Below are positions 46,361 through 56,251 of a DNA stretch of 64,000 bases, piece by piece. Source of the stretch: Cyprinodon diabolis (taxonomy: Eukaryota > Chordata > Actinopteri > Cyprinodontiformes > Cyprinodontidae). Under the pieces are notes generated by a model. The model did not search any database. It was given only the letters and a program-made list of their open reading frames with translations, and had not been told where the DNA came from. The position numbers and the translations under genes are program-made. The stretch is taken from NCBI GenBank assembly GCA_030533445.1, contig CM060069.1:28051337-28115336 (forward strand). Reading direction: 5' to 3'. Positions within the stretch are counted from its first letter, which is position 1. Each line of letters begins with the position of its first letter.

Positions 46361-49300
46361 TCATTCATCAAACCCCAAATAGCTAGACCTCCACGCCAGT
46401 CAGATCCAGGATCAGAACATAGTAGTAAATCTGTTTTTCTAGCCTCTGAATTTACCTGCTCTCGGTTTTCTCCAGCTCCTGTACTCGCTAGCCATCCAGT
46501 TTCCTTAGCCTCAGAGTCCGTTAGCATACCGTTTCCTGTAGCCTCAGAATCCGTTAATCTTCTAGATTCAGGTGACACATCTGTTCCTTTAGTTTCCGAA
46601 CCCGGTTGTGTTTCAGTTCCCCTAGCTTCAGAACCAGAAATCATTTCAGGAACTCTAATTTTTCAGCCCGTTAGCTGTTCAGATTCTCCAGCGTCAGAAC
46701 CCGGAAGTAATACCGTGCTTCCTGTTTCGGAGACAATTAGTTTTTCTGTGTCTCCGGCCTCAGAACCCTTGCCAGTTAATGCTCCCCATATTCAGAAGTC
46801 AGACCTCTGGGATTTTTATTATGGGGATAGAGATGATCTCTTCCCCTTTATGCCACCTCATTTTTCTCTCTGTCTGCCAGAACAAACGTCACCATCCATT
46901 AACAATCCTGCTAGCCCAGACTCAGAACCAGTTTGTGAACCTGATAACAAACCAGTTTATTTTGCGTCCAAACCCATTTACACACCTGTTAGTCTTTTTC
47001 CAAAATCAGTCTGTCAACCCGAACCCTCTAGACCTGTTTCCATTGAACCCCGACGTAAGAAACGGCGTCGCCGTAAGCCTGCTCTGAGCCATCTAGAAAC
47101 CCCCGAGCCAGTTCTTAGCCATCTAATGACCCCTGAGTTAGCTCTGTGCCGTCTGGAGACCCCTGAGCTCGCTCTGCTTCTTCCTGAGACTCCTGATGTG
47201 GAGCCACAGTCGGTGGTCTCCTCAGTTCCTGATGTGGAGCCACAGTCGGTGGTCTCCTCAGTTCCCGATGTGGAGCCACAGTCGGTGGCCTCCTCAGTTC
47301 CTGATTGGGAGCCACAGTCGGTGGTCTCCTCAGTTCCTGATTGGGAACCACAGTCGGTGGTCTTCCCCGTTCCTGATTGGGAGCCACAGTTGGTGGTCTT
47401 CCCCGTTCCTGATTGGGAGCCACAGTCGGCGGACTCCCCTGTTCCTGAGGTGGAGCCGCAATCGGCGGGCTCCCCTGTTCCTAAGGTGGAGCCGCAATTG
47501 GCGGGCTCCCCTGTTCCTGAGGTGGAGCCGCAATCGGCGGGCTCCCCAGTTCCTGACCCAGAGCCGCAATCGGCGGGCTCCCCTGTTCCTGAGGTGGAGC
47601 CGCAATCGGCGGGCTCCCCTGTTCCTGACCCGGAACCGCAATCGGCGGGCCCCCCTGTTCCTGACCCGGAGCCGCAATCGGCGGGCTCCCCTGTTCCTGA
47701 CCCGGAGCCGCTATCGGCGTGCTCCCCTGTTCGAGTCCAGGAGCTGCAGTCGGTGGTCTCCTCAGAGCCTGTTCCAGTCCAGGAGCCACAGTCGGTGGTC
47801 TCCTCAGTTCCTGATTGGGAACCACAGTCGGTGGTCTTCCCCGTTCCTGATTGGGAGCCACAGTTGGTGGTCTTCCCCGTTCCTGATTGGGAGCCACAGT
47901 CGGCGGACTCCCCTGTTCCTGAGGTGGAGCCGCAATCGGCGGGCTCCCCTGTTCCTGAGGTGGAGCCGCAATTGGCGGGCTCCCCTGTTCCTGAGGTGGA
48001 GCCGCAATCGGCGGGCTCCCCAGTTCCTGACCCAGAGCCGCAATCGGCGGGCTCCCCTGTTCCTGAGGTGGAGCCGCAATCGGCGGGCTCCCCTGTTCCT
48101 GAGGTGGAGCCGCAATCGGCGGGCTCCCCTGTTCCTGACCCGGAGCCGCTATCGGCGTGCTCCCCTGTTCCAGTCCAGGAGCTGCAGTCGGTGGTCTCCT
48201 CAGAGCCTGTTCCAGTCCAGGAGCCACAGTCGGTGGTCTCCTCAGTTCCTGATTGGGAACCACAGTCGGTGGTCTTACCCGTTCCTGATTGGGAGCCACA
48301 GTTGGTGGTCTTCCCCGTTCCTGATTGGGAGCCACAGTCGGCGGACTCCCCTGTTCCTGAGGTGGAGCCGCAATCGGCGGGCTCCCCTGTTCCTGAGGTG
48401 GAGCCGCAATTGGCGGGCTCCACTGTTCCTGAGGTGGAGCCGCAATCGGCGGGCTCCCCAGTTCCTGACCCAGAGCCGCAATCGGCGGGCTCCCCTGTTC
48501 CTGAGGTGGAGCCGCAATCGGCGGGCTCCCCAGTTCCTGACCCAGAGCCGCAATCGGCGGGCCCCCCTGTTCCTGACCCGGAGCCGCAATCGGCGTGCTC
48601 CCCTGTTCCAGTCCAGGAGCTGCAGTCGGCGGTCTCCTCAGAGCCTGTTCCAGTCCAGGAGCCGCAGTCGGCGGTCCCCTCAGAGTCTGTTCCTGAGCCG
48701 CAGTCGGCGGTCGCTACTGAGCCTGTTCCAGAGCCGCTGAAGAGGGGACGGGGTACCCCGTGGGGGTACCTACTGAAATTGGGGCACCATCCTCCTGAGA
48801 AGCTGCTTCGCCTCCGGCCCCTTGGCCTGCCCCCAGAGCATCAGCTTCGCCTCCGGCCCCGCGGCATAACCACAGACCGTCAGCTTCGCCTCCGGCCCCG
48901 CGGCAGACCCCCGGAGCGTTACCTTCGCGTCCGGCCCCGCGGCAGAACCCCGGAGTGTCAGCTTCGCCTCCGGCCCCGCGGCAGACCCCCAGAGCGTCAG
49001 TTTCGCCTCCGACCCCGCAGCCGGCCACCTAAGACTCTGCTCCGCTGCCGGACCCTCGGCCGGCCTCCAGAACCGCTGCCATGCCTCCGGCCCAGCGGTG
49101 GTCCCCCTAAGACGTTGCTTCGTCTCCAGCCCTGCGGTAGGCCTCCGGAGCGTCAGCCTCGCCTTCTGCCCCGTGGTCGGCCCCCTGAGCATCTGTCTCG
49201 CCTCTGGCTCAGTGGCAGGCCCCCTGAGAATCGGCCTCGCCTCCATCCCAACGACCGACCTCCAGAACATCTGCTACGCCTCCGGCCCCGCTGCCGGCCC

Positions 49301-49627
49301 CACGGCCGGCCACCTGAGACTCAATCCCGCTGCCGGTCCCACGGCCAGCCACCTGAGACTTTGCCCAAAAAATTGTCTGGGGTTTCTTTTGTTTTCGTCC
49401 ACCGTAAGTGGATCGTTTTTTGTTCTGGACTTAGTTTTGGTTTTTTGCCCTCCTGGCCTGTTTCCCCCTCCGCCCACCCTGGGTGGGTTGTTTTTTGTTT
49501 CTTGGACTCTGTTTTTGTTGTTTCTGGCCCTCCTTGCCCTAGTGCCCCCTCCGCCCGCCCTGGGTGGGTTGTTTTTTGTTTATTCTTTTTTGGACTTATT
49601 CTGAGGGCGTCTGGAATCCGCCCTTGA
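46178..49627 (+). CDS. 1149-codon repeat-rich open frame of the pol-less LTR element, function unknown
   Basis: The frame runs from an internal Met to a stop just before the polypurine tract. Residues 1-330 are Ser/Pro/Val-rich with loosely repeated PVxxASEP-type words. Residues about 340-850 are the 12-residue tandem repeat (VPEVEPQSAGSP and variants, strongly acidic). Residues about 865-1060 are a basic 13-residue repeat (QLRLRPRGRPPER). The tail (about 1065-1149) is hydrophobic and aromatic, encoded by T-rich DNA. No enzyme domain, zinc knuckle or signal peptide is seen. Caution: repeats of 36 and 39 bp without stops stay open in several frames on both strands, so length alone does not prove translation. 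I keep it because the frame remains open through both unrelated arrays and the unique sequence on either side. It has not been tied to a known protein. Confidence 0.4.
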   Translation: MLQLLVRLCLLPRPGVGTSAGARKPLLLRRFCLMPPLHLRWVSPTPPSSQLAPSVNKLKFGSFIKPQIARPPRQSDPGSEHSSKSVFLASEFTCSRFSPAPVLASHPVSLASESVSIPFPVASESVNLLDSGDTSVPLVSEPGCVSVPLASEPEIISGTLIFQPVSCSDSPASEPGSNTVLPVSETISFSVSPASEPLPVNAPHIQKSDLWDFYYGDRDDLFPFMPPHFSLCLPEQTSPSINNPASPDSEPVCEPDNKPVYFASKPIYTPVSLFPKSVCQPEPSRPVSIEPRRKKRRRRKPALSHLETPEPVLSHLMTPELALCRLETPELALLLPETPDVEPQSVVSSVPDVEPQSVVSSVPDVEPQSVASSVPDWEPQSVVSSVPDWEPQSVVFPVPDWEPQLVVFPVPDWEPQSADSPVPEVEPQSAGSPVPKVEPQLAGSPVPEVEPQSAGSPVPDPEPQSAGSPVPEVEPQSAGSPVPDPEPQSAGPPVPDPEPQSAGSPVPDPEPLSACSPVRVQELQSVVSSEPVPVQEPQSVVSSVPDWEPQSVVFPVPDWEPQLVVFPVPDWEPQSADSPVPEVEPQSAGSPVPEVEPQLAGSPVPEVEPQSAGSPVPDPEPQSAGSPVPEVEPQSAGSPVPEVEPQSAGSPVPDPEPLSACSPVPVQELQSVVSSEPVPVQEPQSVVSSVPDWEPQSVVLPVPDWEPQLVVFPVPDWEPQSADSPVPEVEPQSAGSPVPEVEPQLAGSTVPEVEPQSAGSPVPDPEPQSAGSPVPEVEPQSAGSPVPDPEPQSAGPPVPDPEPQSACSPVPVQELQSAVSSEPVPVQEPQSAVPSESVPEPQSAVATEPVPEPLKRGRGTPWGYLLKLGHHPPEKLLRLRPLGLPPEHQLRLRPRGITTDRQLRLRPRGRPPERYLRVRPRGRTPECQLRLRPRGRPPERQFRLRPRSRPPKTLLRCRTLGRPPEPLPCLRPSGGPPKTLLRLQPCGRPPERQPRLLPRGRPPEHLSRLWLSGRPPENRPRLHPNDRPPEHLLRLRPRCRPHGRPPETQSRCRSHGQPPETLPKKLSGVSFVFVHRKWIVFCSGLSFGFLPSWPVSPSAHPGWVVFCFLDSVFVVSGPPCPSAPSARPGWVVFCLFFFGLILRASGIRP
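47180..48750 (+). repeat. 36-bp minisatellite with 438-bp higher-order period
   Basis: About 43 units of a 36-bp repeat whose typical form encodes VPEVEPQSAGSP. A distinctive 42-bp unit (ending GAGCTGCAGTCGGTGGTCTCC) recurs at exact 438-bp spacing: the marker CTATCGGCGTGC is at 47711 and 48149, and its CAATCGGCGTGC variant at 48587. 438 equals eleven 36-bp units plus one 42-bp unit, so the array grew by duplication of a 12-unit block. Because all unit lengths are multiples of three, every expansion preserves the reading frame. Confidence 0.9.
48770..49370 (+). repeat. 39-bp tandem array encoding Arg/Pro-rich repeats
   Basis: About 15 diverged units such as CAGCTTCGCCTCCGGCCCCG followed by CGGCAGACCCCCGGAGCGT. 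GC-rich and CpG-rich, in contrast with the AT-rich surroundings. The units vary much more than the 36-bp array, so this array is older. Confidence 0.8.
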
Positions 49628-49636
49628 GGGGGGGGG
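49626..49636 (+). promoter_or_regulatory. polypurine tract of the pol-less element
   Basis: GAG9-type purine run three bases before the 3' LTR. This is the primer for plus-strand synthesis in LTR retroelements and fixes the orientation. Confidence 0.8.
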
Positions 49637-49639
49637 CTC

Positions 49640-50561
49640 TGTTGGGATCCTCAGGCTTGCCCACCAGAGGGCGCTGAGGATCCTCTTCTGTTTTTATGTT
49701 TTTCTGTTAGGACTGGAGATACTGTTGGGATCTGGAGCTGTACCACCTTCCTCCAGTAGAGTGCGCCGTGGGTCTCCTGGAGCTGGAATCTTCCAGCACA
49801 CCTGAGACGCATCTACTCATCAAGAGACCTTCCCTTTATAACCAGCTGCCAGACCTTGCTTCGACGGCGCAGTGTTGATCTTAGTTTGGTTAGCAACCAG
49901 AGCCTCTGAAACTGAAAGAATCTTAGTAGTCTCAAGTGAGAAATCAGATTCTAACTCTCCCCTGTTTTGCCTCACAGGAAACCTGTCGCTAGCCTGAAGC
50001 TCTGGGTGAGCTGCCAAACAGGAAACCTGTCGCTAGCCTGAACCTCTGGGTGAGCTGCCTCACAGGAAACCTGTCTCTGGTCTGAAGCTCTGGGTGAGCT
50101 GCCTCACAGGGAACCTGTCTCAAGCCTGAAGCTCTGGGTGAGCTGCCTCACAGGAAACCTGTCCCTAGCCTGAAGCTCTGGTGAGCTTAACCTGCCAACC
50201 AGCTCTGGTGAGCCAACCTGAAGATTCCTATGTGGAATCAACCTGAAGATTCCTATGTGGATATTCCCCGCTGCTCTCTGTGAAGAGCTGGAAACTCAGA
50301 TCAAGGTCTGCCATGCTAAGTCAGAAGCTAGACGCTGCTGTTCCTCGTGTACTCTGTTGAACCAACAGTCTCTGGACCCAGCTGTTTCCTCTCTCTCTCG
50401 AAGAGAGGCCCGGACCCGGTCAAGACTTCAGTGAACCAGCCCGGACCAGTTCCAGAATCAGTACTTCATTTGTGTTCAGAACTTAAATAAACTCTGTTAA
50501 ACTTTTAACCTGCCTCCGTCGTGTTCTACATATGGGCTTGCATCTTTAACCCATCATGACA
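49640..50561 (+). repeat. 3' LTR of the pol-less element
   Basis: 922 bp. TATAA at 49837-49841, the 44-bp repeat array at 49971-50185, AATAAA at 50486-50491. Its first 44 bp form a perfect 10-bp inverted repeat (GGATCCTCAG at 49645-49654 with CTGAGGATCC at 49674-49683) around a CTCF-like motif. Confidence 0.85.
49661..49674 (+). promoter_or_regulatory. CTCF core consensus match in the 3' LTR
   Basis: CCACCAGAGGGCGC matches all 14 positions of the vertebrate CTCF core CCASYAGRKGGCRS. The same place in the 5' LTR reads CCACCAGAGGGGGC, with one change at position 12, and the solo LTR at 36.3 kb has CCACCAGGTGGTGC, also one change at position 12. Binding is untested. Confidence 0.45.
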
Positions 50562-50640
50562 ATGTTTGCATCAATCCCTTTGATTTGCAATCCCCTGGGA
50601 TAGTAACATGTGTAAGCATATATATGTTAATATATTACTT
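50562..50640. repeat. unidentified dispersed repeat, copy 2, right part
   Basis: Starts ATGTTTGCATCAATCCCTTT, matching CATGTTTGCATCAATCTATTT at 27148-27168. It continues the left part cut at 45002. Confidence 0.6.
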
Positions 50641-50685
50641 CTAAGCTGAAAAGGCAGAAGCATCTTCCTGGGAAGATAAATAGGT

Positions 50686-50935
<250 letters not shown>

Positions 50936-53480
50936 TAAAAGGTAGTTCCTTATAGCTAATGCTAACCCTCTTGCCAATAATCCACTTTCTCTGGGACAGC
51001 CCTCAAAGTATAAAGAGCGTTCCCTATCAGCCGCCGCCCTAATGCACAACTCCTGTCATACTATTCCTCATAAAGTTCGGCTGCTATTGGCCCACATGCA
51101 ATGCTTGGCTCTGGAGCCAGTTAAATTATAGCAGAGGTCTTACAGCTGTTTAATCACAAGAAATGTATTTTCTTCTCTGGTCATCATGTCAAGTTGAAGC
51201 ATGGACGCTGGTTCTCATGTCCAAAACCATGATCATGGCATATAGCACAACACTGTGTATTTTAGAACCGGGTATTAAGAGCAGTGTAAATCCCAGTGAT
51301 ATATGGGAATTATGTAAAACTGGCACACTCTTATTAGACATGCACTTCTTTTCCTCCTGTCCCCTGTTGTGTTAAAAGTAATTTAATCTCTCAGTCTGTC
51401 CTCAACTCTCTTTTAAATTGAAAAACATTAACAAAGTTTTACCCTTCCAGCTTCCAAATTATAATATATCCTCTGAATTCTCTTTGCAGCATGGACAGTT
51501 TGGGGGCTAATCCACTTTTATTAAATTGCAGGCCTTTTATTTAAGAAACAATTTCCCATTGGATTTAAAGGTGTTAGCTGCAGTTCAGTTTTAGAGAGGC
51601 AGCTGTCTCCTCTTTTTCAGACAATAATAAGTACATGCAGACAAATGTGTCTATTTGAGTAAGTGTATAATCCATGAATCAGTGGGTCTGTGAAGATTTG
51701 AGTGTCTTCACAAATGCAAGGGTTTTAAACTCTATTAGGTAGTTTATATTTTCCTTTGTTTAGTTTATGATATCATTTATGTTTTCAGATTTGCAATTGT
51801 TACTGGCAACTTCTCAAATATCTAAAAATAGTCAATAAAAATGGAAAGACTAAGAAAACAGGCCATGCAGCAACAGAAGACTATTGTGTTATACCCATCA
51901 GTTTTAGGACATGGAATAATAGTCAAAAACAACTTTGCTTGCCAGTTTATATTTATTGAATCATTAAACTGTAAAGGATTCTTATTTCCAGACAATTTTT
52001 GAGAAAGTGGAAAAACAAACTTCTAAATCTGAGCTTGCATATGAATCTTAAACATAAAAGTCAACGTGCTGCACTCATAACAAAATTCATTTAACCTAAT
52101 TTTACTTTTCATTAAGAGTAAATAAAAACCAGCAGCAGTTGTGACACTAATTACAAAATTATGACAGCAAATTGTTAAAAAGAGATAACATTACAACTCT
52201 TTTTTTTTTTGGTTATTAATTGCAAAGCATTCCTGTTACGTCAACTGTGGTCTCAACATGATTCAAAACCTCTTGACAAGCTACTAAAAGTATTTATTAA
52301 AGCACCCTCTTGCTAAGAAGACCTCCTGCAAAGGTTCTACTCATGTCTTCTTGGTAAGAGTACCATACTACGCCATTTTTAGAATCAATGCAAAGTGTAC
52401 TTACCAGAAGTGTAACGAATGTCAGTTCCAACAACACTATTTGATCCACTAAATTTAGGTTTAGGTTCCTCATCCACCAAAGTTTGGATTAGGAATAGCC
52501 TTAACGGAAGGAGATAAACTACAGGTATTAAATAAAGCCAAGATTTTCAATAAATGTTCCATCTGGTTTAATCAATGAAGTAAAACAAAAGAAAATAAAT
52601 CAATTGACCTTAGGTTTTCTTATCTTATTCTCAGTCTCTGCATAGTATATGAAGAACACAATTTCAATGCCAGATAAAGTACAAATTACTCTTGAATCAC
52701 ATATAAGCTTTACTCTATCAGTATGGTGTTGATTTAAACGTATGCCTAATTTTCTTTCCTTTATAAGAAAATAAATCGTAAAAAGTTCATCTCAGCATTT
52801 ATTGTTGTTCTCCAAGGGTTTTTAACCACCTACGCTTGTCTTTTTTGGAATGGGAATAAATCCAAGTATAAACTTTAACAAGTATGTGGGAAAACTATTC
52901 AACAAAATAGGCTTTTTAAATAATGATTTAAAAGTTTCTAGAGAAAGAGAGGAGATAAAGCAGCTGAACTGAACAGGTTACGCATTTGCTTACCATTTAT
53001 AGAACGAAGTGTCTCAACGAGGATAAAGGTTCCAGAAAGGACTTCTGTAAATTTGAGGAGATGAAGGTTGAAGATCTTGACAAAGATTGTTTGTTTGAAA
53101 GCTGAAAAAGGTGATGCTGCAGTTGACAACCATGGATGTATTTTCCAAGAGGACAGAAGAGCTTGCTGGGTAAATCTGGGTTACATGTGAAAAAGTAACC
53201 CAGGGCTTTTCACATTGAGCTATAGAATGTACAGGAAATTACTTCTACTGTACATGAGGTAAGCAGACAAAAAAATTAAGAATCATCCACAGAGGAAGGT
53301 TAATATTCAGAATTTCTTTTTATTGAGGAGTTACTTAGGCTTGATTTCGCCAAAAATGTCTGACTATCAGGTGAAGTCTGGTTTTCCAACAGCTCCTTAA
53401 ATCCTAGCAGCCTGAGGAAGAGACTCTGGACCTGTATGCACAATGCAAAAAGGCAGTCACACCCTCTAGGAGAACTACTT
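50936..53480. other. non-coding DNA, no gene seen
   Basis: No open frame above 70 codons. A T12 tract lies near 52199-52210. Nothing recognised. Confidence 0.5.
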
Positions 53481-53484
53481 TCAT

Positions 53485-54145
53485 TAAAGCCGGGCTTACA
53501 CTGTGCAATTTTTTTCCCTTTTCGGGCCTACTTTCCAGTTGTGCGAGAGTATTTCTATAAAACCGACTTACAGCCTGATTGAGCATCATGCGTCGTGTAG
53601 TGTATAGGGGTAAAAAGGGGTGATCAGCCTCTCACGACCACCTCCCGATCAGGAATCATGAGGTCCCGAGAAAATCAAACATGTTTGATTTTCAGTCGGC
53701 CGTCGTAGGCAAATCGCTCGGTGGGCGTGCGCAAACAAGGATTCTTCTTCTTCTTCCTCTCAGATGAAATCACAGAAGTATGGTGGGGATGCGAGTGAAA
53801 CTGTAAAATTGACAGACCGTAGTAGCCACATTTGCTTGGTCATGTCTTAGTCCAAATACGTCATCGCCTTTTCTTTTTAGAGCTTTCAGCACACAAAATT
53901 GCACAAATTGCCACAGCAGTGTGTTTCACTCTAGTGAGCTTCACGTTCGTCTTCTACTGGTTTGGCTTCCGGATAGATGAGTCCGAGTAGCGCCATCTCA
54001 CTGCGGAGCTGAGTCCGACATGGTTTTTAGACGTACAGTATGAGCAGGTAGATCGAATCAGAGTGTCGTCCTGCACAGTGTGAGAACATACATCGTGAGC
54101 CGTGAACTCACACTGTGTCAGCTGTGTTAGCTGTAGCTGTATGCA
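53485..54145. mobile_element. probable non-autonomous DNA transposon
   Basis: The block starts near CCGGGCTTACACTGTGCAAT (53490) and closes near GTGAACTCACACTGTGTCAG (54121), and both ends contain an ACACTGTG word. It is richer in CpG than its flanks and contains several short inverted phrases (GTGCGAGAG..., CACAGTGTGAG). No coding part is recognised. Ends and duplication are not certain. Confidence 0.35.
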
Positions 54146-55640
54146 ACAATAGGAAAACTCGCACAGCCTCTCTTAAAGTCCAAAACCAACACAGTAGGAT
54201 CATGATACATACAGGTGGTGGGTTCACTGCTCCTTTGCAAACTAAGTTTCCACATTAATCTTAACACTCCATACAATTTATATAGCTCTTAAATGGTTAC
54301 ATCAAATTTGCTTTACACCTCATCTGAAATGCAAATGCCTTCTCCTTGAGTGTTGTACTCAATGACTGAAAACATGTGGAAATGTCATTAGTCATTGTCA
54401 AGGTGTTTTTAGGTGTATTACTGATCCAAACTTTCATCAGCAATGTTTGCAATACATTGCATTTATTATTCCATTTCTACAGCTGTTATACTCCAAGACA
54501 CAAGTTAAATCACAGTATTATTCATAGCATCCCAGAGTGCATGATTATAGGGCTATACTTCCAGCTAGTGAAGCTGTTTAACATATAACCACCAAGCACC
54601 ACCCCCTTATCTTTATATCGTTAAGGCTTAACATGAACCATGAAAAGCTGACTATTTTAATGTGTGTGTGTGCACACATTGATCTGCAGTGCTGCAGGGA
54701 CTGTTTTGTGATGTACCAGAGTTCCTCTAGTATAGCAGTCTTAAACTGTTCTTTGCCAGAGAGGTCCACTTGTTTTATGTAATCTATAGGGTATCTTTAT
54801 CTCTTAGTTATGAATGAGTATTACATCATTGTGGGAATTTGTTAGTGGCTGACCAATTAGGGTGTTCTGAGATCCATGGTCTGATGAAACATCACAGCTT
54901 AACTGCTGCAGTACTCAAAGTTAATAAGACACGAGGGTATTGTTAATAGAGGAAGAAGATGAGGAAAATTGGTCATTGATCTGAAAGGAAAGTTAAATAC
55001 ACTTTTGCTTGGAACTCAGACTGCTTTTTTATTGTTCTTGTCTAATATGTATTTATAAAAGTGTAGCTATGGTCTGTCCTTTCTAAACTCCAAGTCTGAC
55101 CGTCCATAGGTACACACTTACATCCTCAGAAATCATTGGATAAGAAGAAGGGTACACCCTGCAGCCATGAAGTCAGTCCATCACAGGAGACACAAAACAA
55201 AGGAGACAATGCAAAAACACTCATACCTGAGAACAAATACAAATGGACTGTGGGAAGAAGCAGGAGTAGGTACTCACAAAGAACCCACACAGGGGAGGAA
55301 ATACAAACTCCATTCAACATTTCTATTTTCTTTAGTTACTTTATTGTATTCTTATTCTGGTGAATTAAGGATAATTGAATTCAGATTTGTTTTCACTTTA
55401 TTTTAAATTAAATTAAACATTTGGTTTAATTTCAAATAACTTCTCATTAGTAAATAAAACAGATACTTTGTCATTTGCACAGCCATTTACAAACTGCTCA
55501 TTACTGTATTTAGCAAGTTACTGTAACTCGATTAAAGACACTGAATATGTGTGTTTTTACTTTTTTACAGCATATACTTTCTGCAGTTCTGAGTAGTTTA
55601 CAGCATTGTGCAAAAGAAGAAAACACAACCTTATCTGCAT
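54146..55640. other. non-coding DNA, with one V-SINE-like remnant
   Basis: Only chance open frames. The one recognisable item is the SINE-like remnant at 55150-55325. Confidence 0.5.
55150..55325 (-). repeat. diverged V-SINE-like remnant
   Basis: On the plus strand: AAACACTCATACCTGAGAAC, ATGGACTGTGGGAAGAAGC, AAAGAACCCACACAGGGG and AATACAAACTCCATTC, corresponding in order to the phrases of the 24.2-kb copy. Much more diverged; the tRNA-like head is gone. Confidence 0.5.
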
Positions 55641-55641
55641 G

Positions 55642-55839
<198 letters not shown>

Positions 55840-56251
55840 TGTGTATATATATATACCATCAAGGCTTCTCTGCAATATCTTGAATGTTTGGTTATGTTCT
55901 TTGGGCTTACATACCCCGAAACAGTTTTAACAGTCCCTTAATAAAGACGTCTTGTGAAACTATTTACTATTGTTTAGGCTGAGACCCTTGAATAACACAG
56001 GTCTCATTTATCGCAAGTCCTTCAACACCTCCTTAAAGCAAACCTTGTTTTTTTAATGCTCTAATTTTTTAATAAAACAGTAAAATATTTTGGTGATTTC
56101 TGCATGTGGGCCAAAAAGATTTCTGGATCAATGTCAAAAGAGGGCTATCCGTTTATCTGGTTACTTTGCATTTAAGGTCCACGGAAGTAAAAGATTATTT
56201 TGAAACAACAAATTTCACAAGAAAGTTAGGAAAGATAAAAACTTATACTTA
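55840..56251. other. non-coding DNA flanking the Gypsy element
   Basis: AT-rich, no feature recognised. The last five bases ACTTA (56247-56251) are the presumed target duplication of the Gypsy element; the other copy lies beyond the window. Confidence 0.5.

Larger units (their letters stand above)
45003..50561 (+). mobile_element. pol-less LTR retroelement (LARD-like), complete
   Basis: A 5.56-kb element with two LTRs in direct orientation (45003-45915 and 49640-50561), each starting TGTTGGGATCCTCAG and ending CATCATGACA. A polypurine tract (49626-49636) abuts the 3' LTR. Flanks are ATGAT (44998-45002) and ATGTT (50562-50566 region), a 5-bp duplication with one change. The internal 3.7 kb contains no protease, reverse transcriptase, RNase H or integrase in any frame, so the element must rely on another element's enzymes. 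The interior is mostly two coding-phase tandem arrays. I see no clear primer-binding site beginning TGG directly after the 5' LTR, which is unexplained. Confidence 0.8.

Noticed and set aside
47014..48423. Long minus-strand open frame (469 codons) opposite the 36-bp array
   Set aside because: It exists because a stop-free unit of 36 bp is open in several frames on both strands. It has no start context, no unique sequence and ends with the array.
47196..48740. Second plus-strand frame of 514 codons in the same array
   Set aside because: Same reason: it is confined to the repeat, while the 1149-codon frame continues into unique sequence on both sides.
48714..49270. Minus-strand frames of 104 and 166 codons
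   Set aside because: Shadows of the GC-rich 39-bp array.
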